Shown: positions 27,434 to 36,135, counted from the first letter of the stretch. The stretch: 64,000 nt of DNA from Salisaeta longa DSM 21114 (GCF_000419585.1 NZ_ATTH01000001.1:2316005-2380004), one strand, 5' to 3'. Made by a program: numbers and translations. The notes: generated by a model from the letters alone, not told the origin.

Positions 27434-28215
27434 ACTGACTTTCTACTCTCGGGGGTCGCCCAGTGGTCACTTCCGAGCATACTAAGCTCATAATTGAGTT
27501 GACGAAGGTACGATAGAGGAGCCTCCTTCGCAATTCCTAATTCTGCGGCGCGTGGCTCATTGTGCTCAAAACAGATGTGCCTAATCTTCTTGGCACGAAG
27601 CAGCTTTTCAGCACCCTGTATGACCCAAGTATCAGCGCCCTCCACATCAACCTTCAACAAGTTGATGGGCTCTTCTACGATATCATCGATGCGAACCTGC
27701 GGAACTTTGACCGTTTTTTCCGTCCGGCTTTTCGCTATTCTTCCCCAACCCGTCTCAGACTCTGGACCAAGATCAAATTCAACTTCACCTTCCTGCTTGC
27801 CCGCGGCTGCTCGTACAATTGAGATCTGTTCACCCAACTGGTTGCGCTGAACATTTTCCTTAAGGAGAGGAAGCACACGTGGCGAGGCTTCAATTGCTAT
27901 AACCTTGTTTCTTGGCGACTGTGCAGCCCAAAGAAGAGAAAAATAACCAATGTTGGCACCAACATCCACGAAAAGCCCCCCTCTGCTCTTTGCGAGCTGA
28001 ACCACTTTACGTGACAGCAACTTCTCATAGTACTCAAGGAAAGCAATTTGCCCGTGCATCCGATCTTTTGGATCCAGGCGCATACGTATACCAGGGGCAT
28101 ATTCCAGCGGTGCATTCTCATACAGAAAATGCCACCGCTCATTTGGTGGATAAATAAATCGGTGGTAAAGAGAGGATTTTATATTTTCTGGTAAAATTTT
28201 TAAAATTTGATTCAT
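27430..28215 (-). CDS. FkbM-family methyltransferase
   Basis: SAM-dependent methyltransferase of 261 residues. Motif I reads LFVDVGANIGYFSLLWAAQ near 83-101, followed by KVIAIEASPRVLPLLKENV and the characteristic FkbM DDIV-x-INLLKVDVEGADTWVIQGAEKLL near 190-218. Members methylate hydroxyl groups, often of sugars in surface polysaccharides. Its last bases overlap the start of the next glycosyltransferase. AT-rich relative to the core genome; a 154-bp AT-rich gap upstream could hold a promoter. Confidence 0.87.
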   Translation of the reverse strand: MNQILKILPENIKSSLYHRFIYPPNERWHFLYENAPLEYAPGIRMRLDPKDRMHGQIAFLEYYEKLLSRKVVQLAKSRGGLFVDVGANIGYFSLLWAAQSPRNKVIAIEASPRVLPLLKENVQRNQLGEQISIVRAAAGKQEGEVEFDLGPESETGWGRIAKSRTEKTVKVPQVRIDDIVEEPINLLKVDVEGADTWVIQGAEKLLRAKKIRHICFEHNEPRAAELGIAKEAPLSYLRQLNYELSMLGSDHWATPESRKSV

Positions 28216-28369
28216 TATATTAAAATTATTTATTTGATATTTGTATTAGTATTAACAAACAAAGCCTATACATTTATAAATTGAGAGAAAGCTGCCTGTT
28301 TTGAGTGTAATACCTGCTGTTTGGGAAATACAGAACAGTGAGAAGCTCATCTCGATACCGGTTCCACAT

Positions 28370-29203
28370 TCACTCGTAGCCCAGCTTACGCACGATGCCA
28401 CGGTACTCTCGGTCAAATGCATTTGCAACGCGGTCCGTAAAGTGGTCTCTCCAATCTCCAGATTTTCCTTTTCTATAATGGCTTTTCTTACCGTCTCGGC
28501 GTTTCAAATCTCGCTTTTTGACTTTCTTAAACTCATGATACGCCATAATACTTTTGAAAATATTAGTGTGTACATGACCTTCTTTCCGGATATGCGTCGG
28601 CACACTGTTGCCTAAGCGGTGATTTAGCGCGTAAAGGAGCCGGTTCATTTTCTGCGTTAACCATGGGATTGGGCCAGACGACTGGACGGTAAGTCCGAGA
28701 TGGGTCAGAATACGGCGGAATGATTCAGATGGACTTGCTGTAAGCTCTTCCATTTTTATTTCGAGTATGTGTTTTTGATTGTAATCCCATTTGTACATAT
28801 TGATCATATTTTGCTTGCTGAACTGAATTTCTTTCAATAGCCCGTTCTCTTTTGAAAGTGACTCTAGTTGTTCTCTATGAGACTTCAACACCTGCCAGTT
28901 ATCTGTACCATGTGTATAAAGATGAGAATAATATGCTGAAACCAAAACATCACGCGGATCGCGAACTACGTGAAAACCGCGGTGGGGTCGTAGTTTTTTA
29001 ACCTCACTGATTCGTGCATTCGTAAATGCAAGAAATTCTATATCTTTTTCACGCACAACAGCATCAAGGCCGCGAAATGAGGAGTAATTACCTACGCCAT
29101 GAAATGTGTAGTGGTTGCACCCCGTGTGAAAGCAGACTTCTCGGACAATTGAGTTGGTCCATCCTGTAGCACATTTATGGTGACTATAATAAGCAAACCG
29201 CAT
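28370..29203 (-). CDS. Sulfotransferase family protein
   Basis: A 277-residue protein with sulfotransferase features: YYSHHKCATGWTNSIV at residues 5-20 stands in for the PAPS loop, and RGFHVVRDPRDVLVSAYYSHLY near 74-95 is the clear 3'-phosphate-binding motif. A C-terminal basic region (KKVKKRDLKRRDGKKSH) precedes WRDHFTDRVANAFDREY, typical of many bacterial sulfotransferases that end in a FTPELAxxFxxxY-like helix. The third intact sulfotransferase of the locus, from yet another subgroup. AT-rich. Confidence 0.8.
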   Translation of the reverse strand: MRFAYYSHHKCATGWTNSIVREVCFHTGCNHYTFHGVGNYSSFRGLDAVVREKDIEFLAFTNARISEVKKLRPHRGFHVVRDPRDVLVSAYYSHLYTHGTDNWQVLKSHREQLESLSKENGLLKEIQFSKQNMINMYKWDYNQKHILEIKMEELTASPSESFRRILTHLGLTVQSSGPIPWLTQKMNRLLYALNHRLGNSVPTHIRKEGHVHTNIFKSIMAYHEFKKVKKRDLKRRDGKKSHYRKGKSGDWRDHFTDRVANAFDREYRGIVRKLGYE

Positions 29204-29223
29204 ATCTTAATTTATTTATTGGT

Positions 29224-29691
29224 TTAGCTACGAGATGAAATACTAAGAGCGACAATTCCAACTGCTTTTATTACACCACCAACCAAAAAGGCAATATAAG
29301 AAGACAGCCCGCAACCTTTATGAGTCAAGAAGTGGCCATACACATCATCGAAGGCAGCGAAAACAGGACTCAGAAGATAACCAACTCTGAACTCTTGAAT
29401 CTTGTCAGGATGCTTTTTTGCAAATCGATACCAGCCCCGGAACTCACGAAGCTGTCGATTAAATATCGCTTCCGGGCTTTGAACACGCCAGGGATGAACA
29501 ACCGCTGCATCTTTTACAAACACAGTTGAAAATCCCGCCTTTGAAACACGGATTTTAAAGTCCATATCTTCGAGCGCAAACGGATAGGACTCATCGAATC
29601 CATCAAGCTGACTAAACACATCAGATCGAGCAGAAAAATTGCACGACCAAAGCCGTCCGCCTTCTGTGTTAATCGGAGCGTACCAGGCCAT
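29224..29691 (-). pseudogene. GT2 glycosyltransferase fragment (C-terminal part)
   Basis: About 155 residues equivalent to the second half of a GT2 enzyme: APINTEGGRLWSCNFSARS, GGFDESYPFALEDMDFKIRV-like sequence and VVHPWRV. The nucleotide-binding start and DXD region are missing, and a stop codon lies 13 codons before the ATG. It aligns with the middle of the next gene (APLNLKGGKLWSCNFA, YPSAAVEDVDFRKRV, VVHPWRRM), so it is a decayed paralogue or the remnant of a replaced gene. Confidence 0.75.
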
Positions 29692-29763
29692 GTTTTTCGT
29701 GGGCTTTTTGCATAATTTATTATTATCCTTTTACTTGATAATATGAATCAAAATATGTTTTTG

Positions 29764-30591
29764 CTATCTTACATTACTACATTTTATCTTCAAAATAATA
29801 AAAGACTTGAAAAGTGAAGCTGCTTTCGAAAATACTTCTTTCTTATTGCTCTTACCGATTACGAAACGTGCAGCTTCTTTAAGCAGGGCACTTACGGCTC
29901 CAATGAAGTAGTTCCGGTTGAAGAGACACAGCTCTTCGGGGTATTTTTCGTAATAACGCCTCCAAGAAACTACCTTTTTCAATTGGCTAAGCAGTGTCCC
30001 CATACGTCGCCACGGGTGAACCACGAGCGCGGACTCTACAAACCAAAGGTCACCTCCGCTCATGAGCACGCGCTTTCTAAAGTCAACGTCTTCTACAGCT
30101 GCTGACGGATACAGTTCGTCGAAGCCTCCGACCTTATCAAATGCTTTGCGCGGAATAGCGAAGTTACAGGACCAAAGCTTTCCGCCCTTCAGGTTCAGCG
30201 GGGCTTCCCAGCCAGGTCCGGGTTTAGGGCCATTCGCAATTGTTTTACCTTCAAGAATCGTATTGGCAGGTGCCTCCATATGGTGCGCAAAGGCGGCTAA
30301 CCACTTTGCGTCTGGAATACAGTCGTCATCCGTAAAGACCAACCACTCGCCTTTTGCATACCGAGCTCCATTATTTCGATTCGCAGCAGGGCCTTGTCCC
30401 GGGGCTGGCACCCATCGCGCCCAGTCATAGTTTTCTTTTACCAGTTGCTCGGTTTCACTTCCTTCGCCCTCATCATCAGTCACAATGACCTCATACTGAT
30501 CAAACGGCAACGTCTGCGCCCCCGGTACCAGCTGATCCAGGCAACGGGCCAGATCATCCGGACGCTGGTAGGTAGGAATGATAACGCTCAT
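29764..30591 (-). CDS. Family 2 glycosyltransferase
   Basis: GT-A fold GT2 enzyme of 275 residues from the start MSVIIPTYQRPDDLARCLDQ. The nucleotide-binding DXD-type motif is WLVFTDDDCIPDAKWL near 82-97, and the acceptor or base region is FDELYPSAAVEDVDFRKRVL. Sugar specificity unknown. Upstream in-frame ATGs at 30603 and 30615 are also possible. GC content is intermediate and falls in the last 30 codons, where the sequence becomes AT-rich. Confidence 0.87.
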   Translation of the reverse strand: MSVIIPTYQRPDDLARCLDQLVPGAQTLPFDQYEVIVTDDEGEGSETEQLVKENYDWARWVPAPGQGPAANRNNGARYAKGEWLVFTDDDCIPDAKWLAAFAHHMEAPANTILEGKTIANGPKPGPGWEAPLNLKGGKLWSCNFAIPRKAFDKVGGFDELYPSAAVEDVDFRKRVLMSGGDLWFVESALVVHPWRRMGTLLSQLKKVVSWRRYYEKYPEELCLFNRNYFIGAVSALLKEAARFVIGKSNKKEVFSKAASLFKSFIILKIKCSNVR

Positions 30592-30759
30592 CAGGAGACT
30601 CATTGTCTGATACACCGCTTGATAACTGATAGGATACGCTCAGATGCAATGGAATCGTTGCAGCGCATTAAAACTTACGCTGTACGTGCCGACTTTTTCA
30701 TTTGCATGAAGTACTTGTTTGAATGCAAGTTGTTGTGATAGGCAAAATATCGCCTGATT

Positions 30760-31893
30760 TTACCGCTCACGTTCTGCAACTGCTCTGTACATTTCAATGT
30801 AATCTGCTTTCAACTGTCCCCAATCAAACATCTCGTACGCGCGTCTCTGATTCGATGTCCCTAGATCACCTCGCAGCGCCTCATCATCGGCCATCTGCTC
30901 GATTTGGGTGGCTAGCCTGCCCGGCTTATCCATCGCAACAAGTCCCGGATTGGTCTCCCCAAGAATCCATTCCGTGTTAGGGGTCGGATGCGCAAGCACG
31001 GGGCGCTCCGCCGCCATTGCCTCAATGTACACGCGCCCGAACCCCTCGTGCAGGCTACAGAGCGCAAATAGATCAGCCGCTCGATATACGGCAGGCATCT
31101 GGTCGTATGAGACGGTGTCGAATTGATACGAAGCGTCTGAAAGCTTTTCTTTGGCCAGTGCCTTTACGTCCCGCGTTTCTTTCCCTTCTTTCTGCCCGAC
31201 CATCCAGAAGAAGTACTCCGATGGATCAAGCCGGGCCGCTTCCCGAACCAGCCAGTCCATACGCTTGTGATGCGTATTGATTGCGCCAACCGAAAGCACA
31301 ATGGTGCGGTCTTTCGGGAGATCAAACTGGTCCTTCAGGTCGAGATTAGCGGATTGCTTGCTGGCCTCAAAGCAGCTGCAGTTGAGACCGTACGGTACCA
31401 AAAACAGACGATCCTCAGGAAATCCTGCCTCCAGCGCCTGTCGCTTCTGCATAGGCGTCAAAACCTGCACATAGTCAAACCGCATGTAGTGCTCAGGAGA
31501 CATCGGTCCGCCATTTGAAAACAGGAGCGTGAAGTCTCCGCCCAATCGCTCGCGTAGCTTGTAGAGGACGCGGACTGGTACACTTTCACTGAAGTGAATG
31601 ATCGGCTGATCTTGCTGATACGCGGCCTTGATGATAGGTAGGCTAAAGACCAAGCTCTCCATGAAGTACCGGCGTCCACGCGGTACGTTGAACGGAAATT
31701 TGTCATACAATTGAGAATTCCGGCGGGGCGCCCAAACAACTTGCCCTCCCTCGACAACATCATCACCGCGGCCTTGAAAGAGCGTGACGCGGAGCTCAGA
31801 GACTTCGTTAACAGTCTCGTACAACTCACGTGTGAAAGTTTCGAACCCGCGATTTATGTAGCCAAGACCAGAACAGTAATATATTACGTTCAT
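30760..31893 (-). CDS. Family 4 glycosyltransferase
   Basis: GT4-type enzyme of 377 residues starting MNVIYYCSGLGYINRGFETF. It lacks the GG pair of the classic acceptor loop but has RTIVLSVGAINTHHKRMDWLV near 205 and ALCSLHEGFGRVYIEAMAAERP near 283, the EX7E donor site. Together these resemble enzymes of polysaccharide loci in which the acceptor is a lipid-linked oligosaccharide. It lies directly downstream of the GT11 gene (20 bp) and is less AT-rich. Confidence 0.87.
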   Translation of the reverse strand: MNVIYYCSGLGYINRGFETFTRELYETVNEVSELRVTLFQGRGDDVVEGGQVVWAPRRNSQLYDKFPFNVPRGRRYFMESLVFSLPIIKAAYQQDQPIIHFSESVPVRVLYKLRERLGGDFTLLFSNGGPMSPEHYMRFDYVQVLTPMQKRQALEAGFPEDRLFLVPYGLNCSCFEASKQSANLDLKDQFDLPKDRTIVLSVGAINTHHKRMDWLVREAARLDPSEYFFWMVGQKEGKETRDVKALAKEKLSDASYQFDTVSYDQMPAVYRAADLFALCSLHEGFGRVYIEAMAAERPVLAHPTPNTEWILGETNPGLVAMDKPGRLATQIEQMADDEALRGDLGTSNQRRAYEMFDWGQLKADYIEMYRAVAERER

Positions 31894-31913
31894 ACTTGTA
31901 TTTACTATTTATT

Positions 31914-32795
31914 TTATATTACTTTCACAAAACCCATATGACGGCCAATAAACTGATTTAAGGGCATAGAACTGGGTACGAACAGGTATTTTTCTTTGTT
32001 TGGATTTATCCAATGTGCCCAAAGACTGAAAGTGCTGTCTGGTATGATATTTATTCTGAATCTAGACATCAACAACATATCTTCGTGTGGCCTTTCTTTA
32101 TTTTCATCCACGAAATAATCAATGTAACTCTCGTCTATGTTTCTCTTGCACCACTCTATATCGTCTGAGAAAACAAATACCTCAGGTTTTTTTATTATTT
32201 TTTTTGCTTTTTTTAACGCTTTTTTGTAGTAAGGACTAAAAGTGGCATATTTATTATTTTTCTCTCCAATTTTTAATCTATCTCCTCTCCTTATGTGTAT
32301 AGAGATTGCATTTTTGAAATTGATGTCTTTGTTTTTTATTTTTTCTTTCATTTTTTTATTAACAGTATATTGTATCTTTTCCACCGTCGGCTCAACATAT
32401 TTATAGTCAAGCCAGTAGCCAAGTAAATACACATCACCATCAAATCGATTTATTCTTTTTATTTTTTCTTTTATTCCCATATTCATTTCTCCCTCATAAA
32501 AGAAGCCAGGACTTGGGTGCCCTCTTGTCACTTTTCTATAAATTTTTTTTGCGCTAGGAATTACACCTCTCTTTGTGATTCTGAAATACTCTTTTTCTTT
32601 TTTAGATGCGTATTTTAGATTAAAACCTAGTTTATCAAGAAGAAAATCTCTGTCATCGTACTCCGGATGTTGGTTTCCATCGTACCAATCTGTGACTATT
32701 TTTAGTTCCTCTTTTCTTTCTTGGGCAACACGTAACCCAAAAGCATACTGGAAAAGTTGATTCCCGAGACCGTGTCTTAACTCCAACACTACCAT
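31914..32795 (-). CDS. GT11 family, alpha-1,2-fucosyltransferase-like
   Basis: A 293-residue protein of glycosyltransferase family 11. The N-terminal ELRHGLGNQLFQYAFG (residues 5-20) and AISIHIRRGDRL near 167-178 are the family hallmarks; the latter binds the GDP-fucose diphosphate. Later motifs VFVFSDDIEWCK and IIPDSTFSLWAHWI also fit. It would add fucose, or a related deoxyhexose, in alpha-1,2 linkage. This is the most AT-rich gene of the window, rich in AAA and TTT runs, so recent acquisition is likely. No GDP-fucose synthesis genes are in view. Confidence 0.88.
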   Translation of the reverse strand: MVVLELRHGLGNQLFQYAFGLRVAQERKEELKIVTDWYDGNQHPEYDDRDFLLDKLGFNLKYASKKEKEYFRITKRGVIPSAKKIYRKVTRGHPSPGFFYEGEMNMGIKEKIKRINRFDGDVYLLGYWLDYKYVEPTVEKIQYTVNKKMKEKIKNKDINFKNAISIHIRRGDRLKIGEKNNKYATFSPYYKKALKKAKKIIKKPEVFVFSDDIEWCKRNIDESYIDYFVDENKERPHEDMLLMSRFRINIIPDSTFSLWAHWINPNKEKYLFVPSSMPLNQFIGRHMGFVKVI

Positions 32796-32866
32796 ATGCT
32801 ACATGTTTTTGTTATTGTTTGCTTCTAGGGTGCAATAATAACAGCCGATTACGGCCATAGCATTTG

Positions 32867-33451
32867 TTAGATACGCATTGCCCTCTTACAAGGCACGTCT
32901 GTGTCAAATCGGTCGTTGCGCGTAACGGCGTCGTGGCGCTGCAGGTTCGCGATGCCGTTGTATCCAATCGTGTTGTTCATCGCGGCGGCGACGGTGGTGA
33001 CCCACTCGGTTAGTTGGGCATTGGGCGTTGGAGACGTGTTGAACCGGGCGTGGGTTTCCCCGGAGACGGCGATGCCGTGAATCACGTCGTTCCGTACTGT
33101 CCTAAGGGTGCGGAGCTGATCGAGTGCGTTGCGTCCGATGCTGCGCTGTGCGGCCGGGTCGGCCTCGGGGCGTTTGTGGCGGCCCATGATACGCTGGAAC
33201 GATGGCGTCTCGTTGGTGCTGTACCGGTCGAAGTCGCTGCGCCAGTGGTCGGGGTCGCGATCCTGGGATGCGATGTACCGCTTCACGTGGCTCCAGTGGA
33301 GGGCGTGCGGATCGGTGCGGAGGACGAAGGCGACCCGGTTGCGCATCTGGACGTCCATCTTGGTGTACAGGAGCGTGAATGCATCGAACGTGCGGGGCGG
33401 GTCGAGGGACAGGAGCGTGCGCGGGGGTTCGAGATAAGCGTGGAGGGTCAT
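32867..33451 (-). CDS. Hypothetical protein with HEPN-like RX4H motif
   Basis: A 194-residue frame with core-like GC content between AT-rich genes. It contains LRTLRTVRNDVIHGIAVSGE near residues 114-133, where R-N-D-V-I-H fits the RX4-6H catalytic motif of HEPN ribonucleases; the surrounding sequence looks helical. No nucleotidyltransferase partner is visible. The frame continues, with a stop codon, from the chimeric glycosyltransferase remnant upstream, so it could also be a decayed gene. I do not recognise the N-terminal 100 residues. Treat as a candidate gene only. Confidence 0.4.
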   Translation of the reverse strand: MTLHAYLEPPRTLLSLDPPRTFDAFTLLYTKMDVQMRNRVAFVLRTDPHALHWSHVKRYIASQDRDPDHWRSDFDRYSTNETPSFQRIMGRHKRPEADPAAQRSIGRNALDQLRTLRTVRNDVIHGIAVSGETHARFNTSPTPNAQLTEWVTTVAAAMNNTIGYNGIANLQRHDAVTRNDRFDTDVPCKRAMRI

Positions 33452-33484
33452 GAAGCCGATGGAGGATTTGCAGCAGCGGTTCGC

Positions 33485-33811
33485 TTATGCCAGCAGGGAT
33501 CGGTACAACTGTTCGTACGCTCGCGCTTGCACCGCCAACGTATATTTGGCTTCGACAACCTCTCGACACCGATGTCCCATCTGCTCGCGGCCCGACTCGC
33601 TCTGCCAGAAGTCAATGTCTGCATCGTAGCGCTGCAAGATGCCGACCGTCTCATCCTCGCTGCCTCCATCCATGACGATGCACTCTAAGTTAGGATATTC
33701 CAGCAAGAACACTAAGCGGATCGTGGCTTCGATAAACCGGCCTTGATTATAACTGGGCATAACGACCGTTACTTTGAGAGATTCATTGATGTTATCAGAT
33801 ACAGAAGGCAA
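33485..33811 (-). pseudogene. GT2 head joined to GT4 tail, chimeric remnant
   Basis: A 108-residue frame. The first part, VTVVMPSYNQGRFIEATIR through CIVMDGGSEDETVGILQRYDADIDFW, is the start of a GT2 enzyme. After SES it changes to GREQMGHRCREVVEAKYTLAVQARAYEQLYRSLL, which is the C-terminal helix of a GT4 enzyme. The DXD region of the GT2 and nearly all of the GT4 are missing, so a deletion fused two glycosyltransferase genes. The first codon counted is TTG; the same frame continues upstream through a TAG into another GT2 remnant. Confidence 0.8.
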
Positions 33812-34000
33812 AGACTTTGTTTGAGGCCAAGTCTACCGCATAGCGCTTTGGTTATAACTGGGCGTTACAATACTGGTTTTCGGCCAGGGCGACCCGTCGG
33901 GCTGTGTCTCGGGAAGTGGGTCGCTCTGCTCCGTGCACGGCCAGCCGGTTTTGACGGAAGGGTGAGCGAGGAGGTCTTACAGGGTGGGTTAGGGCATATC
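33812..34000 (-). pseudogene. GT2 N-terminal remnant
   Basis: No intact gene lies between 33812 and 34138. On the minus strand from about 33980 to 33850 the frame reads AHPSVKTGWPCTEQS, PLPETQPDGSPWPKTS and IVTPSYNQ, the linker and start of a GT2 domain of the kind found in long bacterial glycosyltransferases. It ends in a TAG four codons after SYNQ. The same frame then continues into the second GT2 start at 33485-33811. The DNA around both SYNQ motifs is nearly identical (33743-33758 and 33848-33863, 15 of 16). Confidence 0.7.
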
Positions 34001-34138
34001 GGTGTTCGTTAAATGCAATCGACCAAGGTTGCAGGCAGCTTGTTTAAATTATGCCTTTGAGTCAATAAAAATTGGTCTGTAAGCTGCTTTTTCATTCTAG
34101 ATATAACCTGACTATCACTGCTTTGGCTTCTAAAGATC

Positions 34139-35416
34139 CTAATTTTTTATTTCAGCATGTACGAACTTTTGAAACTGATGCTTGATGTAATTGTTTTTTA
34201 CCCATTTTGGTCTTTCATAGTCAACCGTCTTCTTGATTGCCTCTTCTAATTCAGACACATTCTCAAAGAACTCGGCACCCTTGCTCACTCCATTAATTTC
34301 GAGTTGTTCAGATTTACCGTATAACAGATTAGGCACGCTAAGTTTGTTTGCAACAACGATTGAACCCGAACTTACTGTCACATGAGTCTTTGACCTCCGC
34401 AGCAAATTCTGTAGTGAGGCTTCATCCGCGTCATATATTTTATAATCACATGCTCCGCCTCGCATCATGTGTTCAACGGTCGATTTGTCTTTTTTGCTAT
34501 CAAAAGGATGCATTTTTACACATATTTTTTTTGATTGATCCAAATTAGATATCAATTCAAACACTTTGCTAAATCTGTCATCTTTATGTGATGCATGGAT
34601 TTGACTTGTCACCAAAATATCAAATTCGAAAGGGTCTTTTGGGATTTGTTTTTTTGATTCTGCAACCAAACCATACATTTCTAAAAACCCGATGCTATAG
34701 CAGCTTTCATTGATGCAAAAGTAACTTTTCATCTCCTCATTCCAGAAAAGCTGCACGTCAGATATTAATGGTAAATTTACCTTTCCTATTATTCCGTGTG
34801 GATAGTGGATAGTTTTTACGTCATTCTCTTCTGCATATTTTATTAGAGATGATGTTGGAAGCCAATCTTCATTGATGACAACGACTCCTTGTAATTTTCT
34901 CAAGTCTATGGATATCTTGTCTTGATTGATTTTCACTTCTTTGTAGGAGTGGAGCATCTTCGGTAGCGAACGCAACACGTGACTCCAATTTTGTCTACTA
35001 CTGGGATTAAGTTTTACAATAAACCAAATGAAGAAAGTCATAAAACTTAATAGCACACTAATATGCTCTTGAATACTGGTTCGTGCCCATTTCTTGCATA
35101 GGTTTAAGGTTGATATATTATTTTTTTCAAATAGAGATGAAATGGAGTTTATTATTTGACGGTAGTGTGGGGCGTCAACTGTGTTTGCAACAAGAACAGA
35201 AGGCAGTCCTTGAGAGACTTCCCCAATACTGTATGATTGGTGACTGGGGTAAAGGGCTCTTTTCAGCGATCGAAGTGAGGCACGCCAAGAAGGAGGTCTA
35301 CTGTACAACGACGAAAACAAAATTGCGAATAGCATTTTTTCATTTTCAGACACACGCTTTTTAGCTATACTCTTGGCTTTCTTGAAAACAATTTTGCTTG
35401 TGGGTTTATTTTTCAC
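34139..35416 (-). CDS. GT-B fold protein, candidate nonulosonic acid (sialyl-type) transferase
   Basis: A 425-residue protein with a GTG start. I do not recognise a named family. Three short motifs fall in the order seen in bacterial sialyl- and polysialyltransferases: an acidic cluster VVVINEDWLP near 175, KKICVKMHPFDSKKD (an HP motif) near 308, and TVSSGSIVVANKL (a Ser pair) near 365. It also has HYPHGIIGKVNLP near 204. These enzymes use CMP-activated nonulosonic acids, and the gene lies beside pseI, so a pseudaminyl or sialyl transferase is plausible. AT-rich. A CDP-glycerol transferase-like protein is an alternative. Confidence 0.5.
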   Translation of the reverse strand: MKNKPTSKIVFKKAKSIAKKRVSENEKMLFAILFSSLYSRPPSWRASLRSLKRALYPSHQSYSIGEVSQGLPSVLVANTVDAPHYRQIINSISSLFEKNNISTLNLCKKWARTSIQEHISVLLSFMTFFIWFIVKLNPSSRQNWSHVLRSLPKMLHSYKEVKINQDKISIDLRKLQGVVVINEDWLPTSSLIKYAEENDVKTIHYPHGIIGKVNLPLISDVQLFWNEEMKSYFCINESCYSIGFLEMYGLVAESKKQIPKDPFEFDILVTSQIHASHKDDRFSKVFELISNLDQSKKICVKMHPFDSKKDKSTVEHMMRGGACDYKIYDADEASLQNLLRRSKTHVTVSSGSIVVANKLSVPNLLYGKSEQLEINGVSKGAEFFENVSELEEAIKKTVDYERPKWVKNNYIKHQFQKFVHAEIKN

Positions 35417-35556
35417 TTGTGTTTACCTTAATAACTACAGTGCCAGTATACCATTTTTGTTAATCCTGAAACCATCAGAAATTCAGATACACTTTGGTAA
35501 TGTTTAGAAGTCTATGCACTGAATTATGACTTGCCTTTTCGCTCATTCACATACGC

Positions 35557-35862
35557 CTAGTCATCGGCATACTCGGTGCGGAGAAATGATTCCGTCGCTT
35601 CCGGTAGGGTGAATAGGGTATTCCCATAGTTTGTAAGGCGGTGCTGGCATAAGGCTTGTGGCGTGACGTTGAAGCGGCGAAACAGACGGTTGTTGAGGGT
35701 GGGCACAAGTGGTACCTTTTTCAGTCCTCCGTTCATACGGTTCAAAGTGCGAAGCAGACGGACTTGTTCTTGGCTTCGCACTCCGACGTTTCGCTTTGTC
35801 TGGTCGATTTTGTTGGCTCGGAGGATATACCAGGGAATCGGCATGGCGATTTCAAGAAGGTC
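35557..35862 (-). pseudogene. Remnant, possibly the C-terminal end of a sulfotransferase
   Basis: A frame of about 100 residues following an in-frame stop at about 35863. It reads DLLEIAMPIPWYILRANK..., KKVPLVPTLNNRLFRRFN and LPEATESFLRTEYADD. The pattern of basic linker, LNxLxRxF, then LPxxxxxxLRxxYxDD resembles the tail of PAPS-dependent sulfotransferases, but the PAPS loop and 3'-phosphate motif are absent. The region around it (35417-35556) shows no gene. Assignment is weak; it could be a fragment of another protein. Confidence 0.35.
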
Positions 35863-36135
35863 TCACTCGTTTCCGCGTCTTGGTCTTGAACTACTGCAGG
35901 GCTTTGCGTCGGATTTGATTACAGCTGCCGCAACCCGCATATCCACCTCATCATCCACATCCACCGCCCGCTCCTTTGGCATCGGATACGCCACTGTCTC
36001 GTGTTGAAGAAAGGTCCCGTCGTTTCGCAATGCCTCCGTCTCTCCCACGTACACCGCTCCGTTGAGGGCATACGTCGGCGGGGCGTCTTGGCGGCGGGGG
36101 ATGCGTTCGGTCTCCATGATGATGCGCAGCCTCAT
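35863..36135 (-). pseudogene. NeuA/PseF-type cytidylyltransferase remnant
   Basis: A frame of about 90 residues whose ATG overlaps the pseI stop as ATGA. It opens MRLRII, then jumps to ETERIPRRQDAPPTYALNGAVYV, and ends YPMPKERAVDVDDEVDMRVAAAVI. The later parts match the end of CMP-nonulosonate synthetases (substrate-binding RRQDxPPxYxLNGAxYV and the ERxVDIDxExDF closing motif). The CTP-binding ARGGSK region and about 130 further residues are gone. MRLRII could be the original first residues, which would imply one large internal deletion. Beyond AVIKSD the sequence is unrelated. Confidence 0.75.
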
